DNA of 64,000 bases, from the NCBI GenBank assembly GCA_024234675.1, contig JACKNU010000004.1, positions 62,001 to 126,000 of the forward strand, in the 5' to 3' direction. How positions within the stretch are numbered: position 1 is the first letter of the stretch; every line of letters begins with the position of its first letter. This document shows positions 33,365-41,002 of the stretch, piece after piece. The stretch comes from Pseudomonadales bacterium (lineage in GTDB: Bacteria; Pseudomonadota; Gammaproteobacteria; Pseudomonadales; Halieaceae). The translations under genes were made by a program, and so were the position numbers. The notes beneath the pieces were generated by a model. It saw only the letters and a list, made by a program, of their open reading frames with translations, was not told the DNA's origin and did no database searches.

Positions 33365-33960
33365 CGATTGTAACCGCGCGCCAGGCGCCCAACCCGTGCG
33401 CCCAGGGCCCGGCACAGGGCGGCCTCGCCCTCGTCCACTTGCCGGCCGTTGTCCGCGCCCGCCCAGTGCGAAGCGCCGTAAGGTGTGCCACCGGAGGTGG
33501 TGCTCAGCAGACCGGCCTCGCTGTAGGGGAGACCGGCAATGACCATACCGTGGTGCAACAACGGCAGCATCATGCTCAACAGGGTGGTTTCCTGCCCGCC
33601 GTGCAGGCTGGAGGTGGAGGTGAACACCGCGGCGGGCTTGTCGATCATGGCGCCGCTGAGCCACAAAGAGGACGTCTGGTCGAGAAAATACTTAAGCGGC
33701 GCCGCCATATTGCCGAACCGGGTGGGGCTGCCCATTACCAGTCCGGCGCAGTCGCGCAGGTCATCGAGCTCGCAGTACAGGGGACCGTCGGCGGGGATCT
33801 CGTCCGCGAGTTTCTCGCAGTCGGCCGACACCGGCGGTACAGTGCGCAGCCTCGCCGCCATGCCGGCGCCGCTCTCCACGCCCCGGGCGACCTGCGAGGC
33901 CATATTGGCGGTGGCGCCATGCCGCGAGTAGTACAGTACCAGGACGAAGTTCTCGGCCAT
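33361..33960 (-). CDS. wrbA: NAD(P)H:quinone oxidoreductase, WrbA type
   Basis: 199-aa flavodoxin-like FMN enzyme that reduces quinones by two electrons, limiting oxidative stress. FMN loops are visible: YYSRHGATANMA (phosphate), SPTRFGNMAAPLK, and TSTSSLHGGQETT (ring binding), then GGTPYGASHWAG. Length equals E. coli WrbA (198 aa). Its start codon shares a base with the stop of arsC (TGATG), and its stop overlaps DUF2069 (ATGA). Confidence 0.95.
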   Translation of the reverse strand: MAENFVLVLYYSRHGATANMASQVARGVESGAGMAARLRTVPPVSADCEKLADEIPADGPLYCELDDLRDCAGLVMGSPTRFGNMAAPLKYFLDQTSSLWLSGAMIDKPAAVFTSTSSLHGGQETTLLSMMLPLLHHGMVIAGLPYSEAGLLSTTSGGTPYGASHWAGADNGRQVDEGEAALCRALGARVGRLARGYNR

Positions 33961-34310
33961 CAGTTGATCAACTCCAGTACGTTTTCCGGCGGACGACCCA
34001 AAACCGCGCGCTTGCCTTTGACCACGATGGGGCGTTCGATCAGTTTCGGGTGGCGCGCCATGGCGGCGATGATGTCCTGCTCACTGGAATCGCGGCCGAG
34101 ACCGCTCTCCCTGAATTCGGCCTCGCCCCGGCGCAGCAGGTCGGCGGCGCCGATGCCCAGCTTCTTCAGCAGGTCCCTGATTTGTGCCTCATCCGGGGGA
34201 GTCTCCAGGTACGGCACCACACGCGGGGTGATGCCGTGCTCCTCCAGCAAGGCCAGGGTACTGCGCGACTTGGAGCAGCGCGGGTTGTGGTAGATGGTGT
34301 AGTCGCTCAT
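33960..34310 (-). CDS. arsC: Arsenate reductase, glutaredoxin-dependent type
   Basis: 116-aa ArsC-family protein. The catalytic Cys is in NPRCSKSRSTL, followed by the TPPDEAQI and RPIVVKGKRAVLGRPPE motifs of the glutaredoxin-coupled arsenate reductases. In gammaproteobacteria this gene next to wrbA is the common form of ArsC outside ars operons, and arsenate reduction in vivo is not proven. It begins the overlapping arsC-wrbA-DUF2069-sppA unit, divergent from yihY. Start ATG 34310 gives the usual SDYTIYHNPRC N-terminus. Confidence 0.9.
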   Translation of the reverse strand: MSDYTIYHNPRCSKSRSTLALLEEHGITPRVVPYLETPPDEAQIRDLLKKLGIGAADLLRRGEAEFRESGLGRDSSEQDIIAAMARHPKLIERPIVVKGKRAVLGRPPENVLELIN

Positions 34311-34426
34311 GGTGTAATACCTGTGCTGTTGCAAACAAGCGCACGAGTATACCAAAGGCGCCGTTCCCGCCTAGGCCGACGGCTGAGACAGGGCCCCGAT
34401 GCGCAGCCGCGCCGGTTCATGCCATA

Positions 34427-35665
34427 ATGCGGCGCATGACTTTCGACTCCATCAGCTTCCCGGAACTGTGGCGGCGCCTGCAGTACCTGTTCTCGCGGTT
34501 CCTCGCCGACCGCTGCTCGGAAAACGCGGCCGCCCTGACCTATATGAGCCTGTTCGCGCTGGTGCCGTTGTTGACCGTACTCTATACCATGGCGTCGGCG
34601 GTACCGGCATTCCAGGGCCTGGAAACCAAGATGCAGGCCTTCATGTTCGAGAACCTGATGCCGGACACCAGTTCGGAAATTACCGGCTACCTCGAGGAGT
34701 TTTCCCAGCAGGCCAAGAACCTCACCGGCCCCGGCATCGTGTTCCTGGTGGTGACCGCGGTGTTGATGCTGCGCAACATAGAAAAGGCGCTCAACCAGAT
34801 ATGGCGCGCCAGCGAAAACCGCAGCCCGGTGTCGAGCTTCATGCTGTACTGGGCGGTGCTGAGCCTGGCACCGGTGACCATAGGACTCGCCCTGGCCCTC
34901 AGCACCTACCTGTCATCCTTTGCCCATGTGCTGCAGGGTTACGATGTCATCGGCATCCAGGCGTTCGTGTTGTCGCTGGCGCCGCTGCTGCTGACCACGG
35001 CGGGTTTCACCCTGGTTTACCTGGCGGTGCCCAACTGTCGCGTGCCCTTCAGGCACACCCTGATAGGCGGTTTCGTGGCGGCCTGCGCTTTTCACCTGGC
35101 CCGCTGGGGCTTCACCAAGGCGGTGGTGGGCTCCAATTACAGTATCATCTACGGCGCTTTCGCCGCCGTGCCCCTGTTCCTGCTGTGGATCTACCTGTCC
35201 TGGAACATCGTGTTGATGGGCGGCATCCTGGTGCACAGCCTGTCCGCCTACCAGAGCGAGGAACAGGCCAATCGCCCCCTGGTGCTGAAGGCCCTGGACG
35301 TGCTCTACCTGTTCTGGCAAAAACAGCAGAGCGGCCAGCCGGTCGCCGAGCTAGAACTGCTGAACCGGCGCCACGCAGTCACCCGCGGCCTGGACAGCGA
35401 GAGCTGGCGGGAACTGCGGGACCTGTTCATGCGGAAAAAACTGATAGCGGAGAATGACAAGGGACAGTACCTGCTCAGCCGCGACCTGCATACCATCACC
35501 TTCTGGCAGCTCAAGGAATGGGTGAACAGGGAACACGAACTGGACGCCGAGGAAGCACCGGGGAACATGCCCTGGCAGCAGCGGGCCTACCGCCTGCTGC
35601 AGGAGCAGCGCAGAGACCAGCGCGCCGGCCTGGATACCGACCTGGTGAGCCTGTTTTCCCAATGA
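34427..35665 (+). CDS. YihY/BrkB family inner-membrane protein
   Basis: 412-aa protein with six hydrophobic segments in the first 270 residues (NAAALTYMSLFALVPLLTVL at the start, then LLWIYLSWNIVLMGGIL near the end), the pattern of the YihY/BrkB family, formerly called RNase BN. The roughly 140-residue hydrophilic C-terminal tail, with a helical winged-helix-like stretch, is present in longer family members. Function is unknown. ATG 34427 or 34436 could be the start; no clear ribosome-binding site was seen. The stop overlaps the start of the TlpA-like gene (ATGA). Confidence 0.88.
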   Translation: MRRMTFDSISFPELWRRLQYLFSRFLADRCSENAAALTYMSLFALVPLLTVLYTMASAVPAFQGLETKMQAFMFENLMPDTSSEITGYLEEFSQQAKNLTGPGIVFLVVTAVLMLRNIEKALNQIWRASENRSPVSSFMLYWAVLSLAPVTIGLALALSTYLSSFAHVLQGYDVIGIQAFVLSLAPLLLTTAGFTLVYLAVPNCRVPFRHTLIGGFVAACAFHLARWGFTKAVVGSNYSIIYGAFAAVPLFLLWIYLSWNIVLMGGILVHSLSAYQSEEQANRPLVLKALDVLYLFWQKQQSGQPVAELELLNRRHAVTRGLDSESWRELRDLFMRKKLIAENDKGQYLLSRDLHTITFWQLKEWVNREHELDAEEAPGNMPWQQRAYRLLQEQRRDQRAGLDTDLVSLFSQ

Positions 35666-36120
35666 GAGCGTCGCTGCCAATCGTTCTGGCCCTGCTGCTG
35701 GCCGCCTGCTCCCCGGCCGGGAAACCCCGGGGCGACGGTCTGCAACTGGACGAACTGCGCGGCCAGTGGGTGCTGATCAACTACTGGGCCACCTGGTGCA
35801 AGCCCTGCATACAGGAAATTCCCGAACTCAACGCCCTGGCGCAGCAGTACCCGGGGGTGACCGTGCTGGGCGTCAACTTCGACGGCACTGGCGGCGAGGA
35901 ACTGGCGCGGCAGGTGAGCGAGTTGGGTATCGAGTTCCCCATCCTGGAACAGGACCCGGCTACCGCCCTGGGGACCAACCGCCCGTCGGTGTTGCCCACC
36001 ACCCTGGTGCTGGGTCCGGACGGGGACCTGCGCGCCACCCTTATCGGCCCCCAGACCCTAGAATCGCTGGCGCTGGCGAGCGGGCAAAAAAAAAACCGGC
36101 CCAGGGGGCCGGCGACTTAG
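35662..36120 (+). CDS. TlpA-like thioredoxin-fold lipoprotein
   Basis: 152-aa periplasmic lipoprotein with lipobox LAAC (Cys16) and a TlpA/ResA-type redox domain: NYWATWCKPCIQEIP with the active-site pair Cys46/Cys49, then the cis-proline turn SVLPTTLVLGPDGD. Role is disulfide reduction or cytochrome c maturation-like chemistry, substrate unknown. The last codons run through a run of ten A's and a GC hairpin (36086-36112) that together form a terminator on the opposite strand; the A-run could allow transcriptional slippage. Coupled to yihY by a 4-base overlap. Confidence 0.88.
   Translation: MRASLPIVLALLLAACSPAGKPRGDGLQLDELRGQWVLINYWATWCKPCIQEIPELNALAQQYPGVTVLGVNFDGTGGEELARQVSELGIEFPILEQDPATALGTNRPSVLPTTLVLGPDGDLRATLIGPQTLESLALASGQKKNRPRGPAT
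36086..36112 (-). terminator. Intrinsic terminator on the minus strand, inside the tlpA-like 3' end
   Basis: Read on the minus strand: stem CCGGCCC / GGGCCGG (7 bp, 3-base loop) followed at once by ten T's, a strong rho-independent signal. On the plus strand the hairpin is followed by CGACTTAG, so it works in one direction only. The nearest minus-strand gene upstream (GNAT, 37380) lies beyond cysK, so there is no annotated gene for it to end; see findings. Confidence 0.75.
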
Positions 36121-36364
36121 GAGTTACTCACGAAAACTAGCATTGGGACCTGGATGGTGTGCCGCGGCCGGTTACCAAGTGCAACAGCCGACCGGGCGAT
36201 ACCGTCACTGGCATTGAGACCGACCCAGCGGCAGGAAAGTTCCCGCCGTGGGAAAAAAGTTGCCGCCCGGGTGGCCCGGGGACAATGGACAATAACTGCG
36301 CGGCGAACTAGTCTTTTGCTGCCATATTCCGGCCTTTTGCCGGCAGCGTAACGGAGGAGACATC
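36121..36364. other. Intergenic region upstream of cysK, possible minus-strand transcript
   Basis: 244 bp, the longest gap in the window. No ORF with a credible start was seen. A GGAGGAG ribosome-binding site for cysK lies at its 3' end. TTGCCG (36260) could be a plus-strand -35 box, but the -10 is poor. Because the minus-strand terminator at 36086-36112 lies just downstream on that strand, the region could encode a small RNA; no known sRNA family was recognised. Confidence 0.3.
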
Positions 36365-37345
36365 ATGGGCAAGATCTTCAAGGACAATGCGGAGGCCATT
36401 GGCGGCACCCCCCTGGTTAAAATCAACCACATCAGCGACGGCAATATCTACGCCAAGCTGGAGAACCGCAATCCCGCCATGTCTGTGAAGTGCCGCATCG
36501 GCAGCAGTATGGTGCTGGCGGCGGAAAAAGACGGCAGCCTGAAGCCCGGCATGACCATCGTGGAGCCCACCAGTGGCAACACCGGCATCGCCCTGGCCTT
36601 CGTCGCCGCGGCACGCGGCTATGGCTGCATACTCACCATGCCCAACACCATGAGCCTGGAGCGCCGCATGCTGATGAAGGCCCTGGGCGCCCAGATCATT
36701 CTCACCGATGGTGCCAAGGGCATCCCCGCGGCCATCCAGAAAGCCGAGGACATCATCGCCTCCGACCCCGACAAATACTGGGGTCCCCACCAGTTCGAGA
36801 ACCCGGCCAATCCCGCCATCCACGAGACCACCACGGGCCCGGAGATCTGGGACGACACCGGGGGCGATATCGACATCCTGGTGTGCGGCGTCGGCACCGG
36901 CGGCACCCTCACCGGTATATCCCGCTATATCAAGAATACCTGCGGCAAGGCCATCACCACCGTGGCGGTGGAGCCGGATTCCACCACCATGATCACCGCC
37001 GCCAAGGCGGGCACGGAACCCAGCCACGCGCCCCACAAGATACAGGGTATAGGCGCCGGCTTCGTGCCCGCCAACCTGGACCTGGACATGGTGGACCAGG
37101 TTGAGCAGGTCTCCAGCGAAGAGGCCATGGAGTGGGCCCACAAGCTGATGCAGGAAGAGGGCATCCTGGCCGGGGTCTCCTGCGGCGCCGCCATGGCGGT
37201 GGCCCACAGGGTGTCCCGCCAGGAAATCAACCGCGGCAAGAAGATCGTGGTCATCCTGCCCGACTCGGGGGAGCGCTACCTGTCGTCGCCGCTGTTCGCC
37301 GGGCGGTTCTCCGACAACGAGACCGTGCAGGCCACGGTCAGCTAG
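36365..37345 (+). CDS. cysK: O-acetylserine (thiol)-lyase, CysK type
   Basis: PLP enzyme making cysteine from O-acetylserine and sulfide. 326 aa, E. coli CysK is 323. Schiff-base Lys42 in NPAMSVKCRIG and the substrate loop EPTSGNTGIALA with the GVGTGGTLTG phosphate loop are intact; the sequence follows CysK, not CysM, along its length (TTGPEIWDDT, PHKIQGIGAGFVPANLDL). In GVSCGAAMA a cysteine replaces the usual serine next to the PLP-N1 serine site region. Strong GGAGGAG ribosome-binding site 5 bases upstream. No CysE nearby. Confidence 0.95.
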   Translation: MGKIFKDNAEAIGGTPLVKINHISDGNIYAKLENRNPAMSVKCRIGSSMVLAAEKDGSLKPGMTIVEPTSGNTGIALAFVAAARGYGCILTMPNTMSLERRMLMKALGAQIILTDGAKGIPAAIQKAEDIIASDPDKYWGPHQFENPANPAIHETTTGPEIWDDTGGDIDILVCGVGTGGTLTGISRYIKNTCGKAITTVAVEPDSTTMITAAKAGTEPSHAPHKIQGIGAGFVPANLDLDMVDQVEQVSSEEAMEWAHKLMQEEGILAGVSCGAAMAVAHRVSRQEINRGKKIVVILPDSGERYLSSPLFAGRFSDNETVQATVS

Positions 37346-37379
37346 GGCCTGTTCACACTAACGGGGGTGGCCCTGGGCC

Positions 37380-37973
37380 TCAGGAGCGCTCCCGCAACAG
37401 CGTGAGTCGCTGCTTGACCTGGGGCCAGTCGCTGTCGATCACGCTGAAATAGACCGAGTCCCGGGGGTAGTCCCCCTGCACGATCATATGCTTGCGCAAA
37501 ACCCCCTCGCGGGTCGCTCCTATGCGTTCCAGCGCCCGCTGGGAGCGCAGGTTGCGGGCGTCGGTCTTGAACTCCACCCGCAGGCAACCCAGGCGCTCCA
37601 GGGCATGGGACAGCAGCAACAGTTTTACCTCCGTGTTGACGCCGGTGCGCTGCCACTCCTGGCCCAGCCAGGTCCAGCCGATCTCCAGCGAGCGGTGCGC
37701 CGGCCGGATAGTCAGGTAGCGGGTGCTGCCCACCACCTTGTTCTTGCCCTGCTCGACAATGACAAAGGGTAACTGGTCGGGCGCCGCCAGCGCCTCCTCC
37801 ACCCACTGGCGGGTGTCGGACAGGTCGACGAAACATGACCTGGGCAGGTACTGCCAGTCAGCGGCGTTGCGGCCGCGATTGTACAGGCCGTGGGCATGCT
37901 CCAGGGACATGGGCTCCAGGCGCACCTGCTCGCCGCTCAACACCACCGGGCTCACGCGCAAGGTCACGCTCAC
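37380..37973 (-). CDS. GNAT-family N-acetyltransferase, RimJ/RimL-like
   Basis: 197-aa acetyl-CoA-dependent acetyltransferase with the GNAT fold, in the group of RimJ/RimL-type proteins that modify N-termini or small amines. Visible are IGWTWLGQEWQRTGVNTEVK (acetyl-CoA region, with the usual R/Q-x-x-G-x-G/A only partly kept) and RVEFKTDARNLRSQRALERIG. Substrate unknown. Its start overlaps the stop of the quinone oxidoreductase gene by 4 bases (ATGA). Confidence 0.85.
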   Translation of the reverse strand: MSVTLRVSPVVLSGEQVRLEPMSLEHAHGLYNRGRNAADWQYLPRSCFVDLSDTRQWVEEALAAPDQLPFVIVEQGKNKVVGSTRYLTIRPAHRSLEIGWTWLGQEWQRTGVNTEVKLLLLSHALERLGCLRVEFKTDARNLRSQRALERIGATREGVLRKHMIVQGDYPRDSVYFSVIDSDWPQVKQRLTLLRERS

Positions 37974-38941
37974 GGCTGGATGATGGTGGAGCCGGTGGTG
38001 TTGCGACTCTCCAGGTCGCGGTGCGCCTGCTGGATGTCCGCCAGCGGGTAGCGCTGGCCGATCTCAACCCGCACCGCCCCGGACAGCACGCGCTCGAACA
38101 GGTCCGCTGCCGAGCGCCGCAGCGCCTCGGTACTGGCGGTGTAGGTAAACAGGGTCGGGCGGGTCACGTACAGGGACCCGCGGACCGACAACTGCTGCAG
38201 GTCCAGGGGCTCGGGCAGCCCCGAGGCGTTGCCAAAACTCACCATCAGCCCCAGGGGGCGCAGGCAGTCCAGGGAGATCTCGAAGGTATCCCGGCCCACA
38301 CCGTCGTACACCACCGGCAGTTTCTCCCCGCCGGTAATTTCCAGCACCCGCTCCACCACGTTTTCGCGACGGTAGTTGATCACATGCCGATAGCCGTGGG
38401 CGCGGGCCAGTTCCGCCTTGGCATCGGACCCCACGGTGCCGATGACGGTGGCGCCCAGGCTGCTGGCCCACTGGCCGAATACCAGCCCCACGCCGCCGGC
38501 CGCGGCGTGAAACAGGCAGGTTTCCCCCGCCTTCAGGGCGTAGGTGCGCTGCAACAGGTATTCGGTGGTCTGGCCCTTGAGCATGATGGCCGCGGCCTGC
38601 TCGAAATCGATGCCCTCGGGGATGGTTACCAGGCGGGCGGCGGGCAGGTTGAGCGCCTCCGCGTAGGCCCCGAAACCCGCGCTGCAATAGGCCACCCTGT
38701 CACCCACCACCAGGTCGACACCCTCGCCCACCGCCTCCACCACGCCCGCTCCCTCCAGGCCTATACCGGTAGGCAGGGGAATGGGATAGGCGCCGCTGCG
38801 GTGGTAGGTGTCGATATAGTTCAGGCCGATGGCGCGATTGGCCACCGTGACCATGCCGGGTTCCGGCGCCGGCACGGCAATTTCTTCCATGACCATTACC
38901 TCGGGTCCGCCGGTCTCGTGTATCCTGATTGCTCGCGCCAT
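37970..38941 (-). CDS. Zinc-free NADPH:quinone oxidoreductase
   Basis: 323-aa medium-chain dehydrogenase/reductase of the QOR (zeta-crystallin) type, reducing quinones with NADPH. GIGLEGAGVVEAVGEGV, the NADPH-binding HAAAGGVGLVFGQWASSLGA, and YDGVGRDTFEISLDCLRPLG are characteristic. Zinc ligands of alcohol dehydrogenases are absent. ATG 38941 is preceded by GGAGAG; upstream extension would overlap the divergent helicase gene. It heads a two-gene unit with the GNAT gene. Confidence 0.9.
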   Translation of the reverse strand: MARAIRIHETGGPEVMVMEEIAVPAPEPGMVTVANRAIGLNYIDTYHRSGAYPIPLPTGIGLEGAGVVEAVGEGVDLVVGDRVAYCSAGFGAYAEALNLPAARLVTIPEGIDFEQAAAIMLKGQTTEYLLQRTYALKAGETCLFHAAAGGVGLVFGQWASSLGATVIGTVGSDAKAELARAHGYRHVINYRRENVVERVLEITGGEKLPVVYDGVGRDTFEISLDCLRPLGLMVSFGNASGLPEPLDLQQLSVRGSLYVTRPTLFTYTASTEALRRSAADLFERVLSGAVRVEIGQRYPLADIQQAHRDLESRNTTGSTIIQP

Positions 38942-39059
38942 ACTACTGCTCTCCGTGTAAAGTTCCGGAATCATAGCAGATGAGGGGCGCAGTAGAGGCC
39001 TGCTGCGCCAACGGGCATTCCGCCGGCGCCACGGCCACCAACGACAAGGAACCCCCAGC

Positions 39060-40394
39060 GTGCTCGAACATCTGGAACTGGACAGGCGCCTGCGGCTGGC
39101 GCTGGACGCCCTGGCGTTCAGTGAACCCACCGAGGTGCAGCAGCGGGTCATTCCTCACGCCCTGGAGGGGCGGGACCTGCTCGTCAGCGCCGAGACCGGC
39201 AGCGGCAAAACCCTGGCCTACCTGCTGCCCATGGTGCAGCGGCTGCTCACCGGGCAGCCCGCCGCCGCGGATGGCCCCGGCGCCCTGGTGCTGGTACCCA
39301 CCCGGGAACTGGCGCGCCAGGTACTGAAGCAGTGCCGCGCGCTGCTGACCAGGACACCGCTGCAGGCCTGTGCCATCACCGGCGGCGCCGATTTCCGCTA
39401 CCAGCAGTCCCTGTTTCGCAAGAACCCCGAGATCGTGGTCGCCACCCCCGGTCGCCTGCTGGAGCACTGTGAACGCAACAGCGTCGACCTGGGGGCCCTG
39501 CGGGAACTGGTGCTGGACGAGGCGGACCGCATGCTGGATATGGGCTTTCGCGAGGACGTGATGAAGATCGCCGCCGCCTGCGCCCCCGGGCGGCAGGTGG
39601 TCATGGTCTCCGCGACCCTCCAGCAACGCGACCTGGGAGCAGTCAGCCGGGCACTGTTGCAGTCGCCGCAAACCATTGCCGTGGGCAGCAGCCGCGAGCC
39701 CCACAGCAGCATCACCCACCAGGTGGTGCTGGCTGACTCCCAGGAGCACAAGGACAAACTGCTGTTGGCGCTGCTCTCCCGGGAGGACCTGGGCCGCAGC
39801 CTGGTGTTCGGCAACAAGCGCAGCACCGCGATACGCCTGGCGGGCCTGCTCAAGTACCATAAACTGCGCTGCGCCTGCCTGCACGGCGAAATGAGCACCG
39901 AGGAACGGCGCCAGGTGGTCACCCGGTTCAGGGAGGGCAAGATCAGCGTGCTCTGCGCCAGCGATGTGGCGGCCCGCGGCCTGGACATCCCGGATATCGA
40001 CCTGGTCATCAACTACGACCTGCCCCACAGCGGCGACGACTACCTGCATCGCAGCGGGCGCACCGGGCGGGCGGGGGCCGGCGGCACCGCCCTGTCCCTG
40101 GTCGGCGCCGGCGACTGGAACCTGATGATCAGCATCCAGCGCTACCTCAAGCTGGACTTCCAGCGCCGCGCCCTGCCCGGGCTGAAGGCCCGCTTCAACG
40201 GCCCCAAAAAGCTGAAAGCGTCCGGCAAGGCCGCGGGCAGCAAAAAGAAAAAAACGGCGCAGGCCGCCGCTGCCAAAAGCAAGAGCCGCCAGCGCAACCA
40301 GAAAAATCGCGGCAAGCCCGCCGCCAGGGCTAAAGGACCCACGGTCCAGAACGACGGTTTCGCCCCGCTGATGAAGAAGAAACCCGAGGCCTGA
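39060..40394 (+). CDS. DEAD-box RNA helicase
   Basis: 444-aa ATP-dependent RNA helicase. Motif I AETGSGKT, Ia PTRELA, II LDEADRMLDMGF (DEAD), III SATL, and VI HRSGRTGRAG are present; the Q motif precedes FSEPTEVQQRVIP. The C-terminal 70 residues are a Lys/Ala/Arg-rich tail (KKKKTAQAAAAKSKSRQRNQ) typical of SrmB/RhlE-like proteins that bind rRNA. The group could be SrmB or RhlE; it cannot be settled here. GTG start 39060; the stop overlaps the thpR start (TGATG). Confidence 0.93.
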   Translation: MLEHLELDRRLRLALDALAFSEPTEVQQRVIPHALEGRDLLVSAETGSGKTLAYLLPMVQRLLTGQPAAADGPGALVLVPTRELARQVLKQCRALLTRTPLQACAITGGADFRYQQSLFRKNPEIVVATPGRLLEHCERNSVDLGALRELVLDEADRMLDMGFREDVMKIAAACAPGRQVVMVSATLQQRDLGAVSRALLQSPQTIAVGSSREPHSSITHQVVLADSQEHKDKLLLALLSREDLGRSLVFGNKRSTAIRLAGLLKYHKLRCACLHGEMSTEERRQVVTRFREGKISVLCASDVAARGLDIPDIDLVINYDLPHSGDDYLHRSGRTGRAGAGGTALSLVGAGDWNLMISIQRYLKLDFQRRALPGLKARFNGPKKLKASGKAAGSKKKKTAQAAAAKSKSRQRNQKNRGKPAARAKGPTVQNDGFAPLMKKKPEA

Positions 40395-40930
40395 TGCGCA
40401 CCTTCTTTGCCCTGGAGTTGCCCGCCGGGCTGATCCTGCAACTGGCGGACTGGCGCGACCGCCAGCTCGCCGGCTGCGGCAGGGCGGTACCCCCGGCGAA
40501 TTTCCATATCACCCTGGCCTTCACCGGCAGCCTGTCCAGCGGCGCGCTGGAGCGCCTGCAGCTGGCGGTTGACAGCTGGCTGGCCGGGGACCCTCCCCGC
40601 GGTGATGAACTGCTGCTGGATCGCATCGGCTACTGGCCACGCCCGGGGATCTACTGGCTGGGTCCCGGCACCTGGCCGGACAGCCTGGCACGGCTGGCGG
40701 GCAAACTGCGCCAGCTGGGCAGTGCCGCGGGGGCACCCCGGGATCGCAACCCCTTCGCGCCCCATGTCACTCTCTTTCGCAACTGTGAGGGGGCGCCACC
40801 GGCGCCGGCCCGGCTGCCCGTGTTCAGCTTCCACTACAGCCATTTCACCCTGTTCGAATCCCGCCAGGGCAAATCCGGGGTGACCTACCACCCCCTGCGG
40901 CAGTGGGAGCTGGCGCCGGCTGGAGGCTGA
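40394..40930 (+). CDS. thpR: RNA 2',3'-cyclic phosphodiesterase (2H family)
   Basis: 178-aa 2H-superfamily phosphoesterase (LigT/ThpR) that opens 2',3'-cyclic phosphate in RNA. Both catalytic tetrapeptides are present, HITL (in FHITLAF) and HVTL (in PHVTLFR), about 90 residues apart as expected. The pairing with an RNA helicase by a one-base overlap fits an RNA-related role. Confidence 0.92.
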   Translation: MRTFFALELPAGLILQLADWRDRQLAGCGRAVPPANFHITLAFTGSLSSGALERLQLAVDSWLAGDPPRGDELLLDRIGYWPRPGIYWLGPGTWPDSLARLAGKLRQLGSAAGAPRDRNPFAPHVTLFRNCEGAPPAPARLPVFSFHYSHFTLFESRQGKSGVTYHPLRQWELAPAGG

Positions 40931-40962
40931 GGCCGGCGCTGTCTGGACGCCGCCGCTTCGGG

Positions 40963-40968
40963 TAGAAT
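40963..40968 (+). promoter_or_regulatory. -10 box of prlC
   Basis: TAGAAT hexamer 35 bases upstream of the prlC start, followed by AGCCGCCCTCT. The same string with one change is upstream of purM. A -35 box is not obvious. Confidence 0.4.
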
Positions 40969-41002
40969 AGCCGCCCTCTGCAACTGCCGGGACAGCATAT
41001 CC

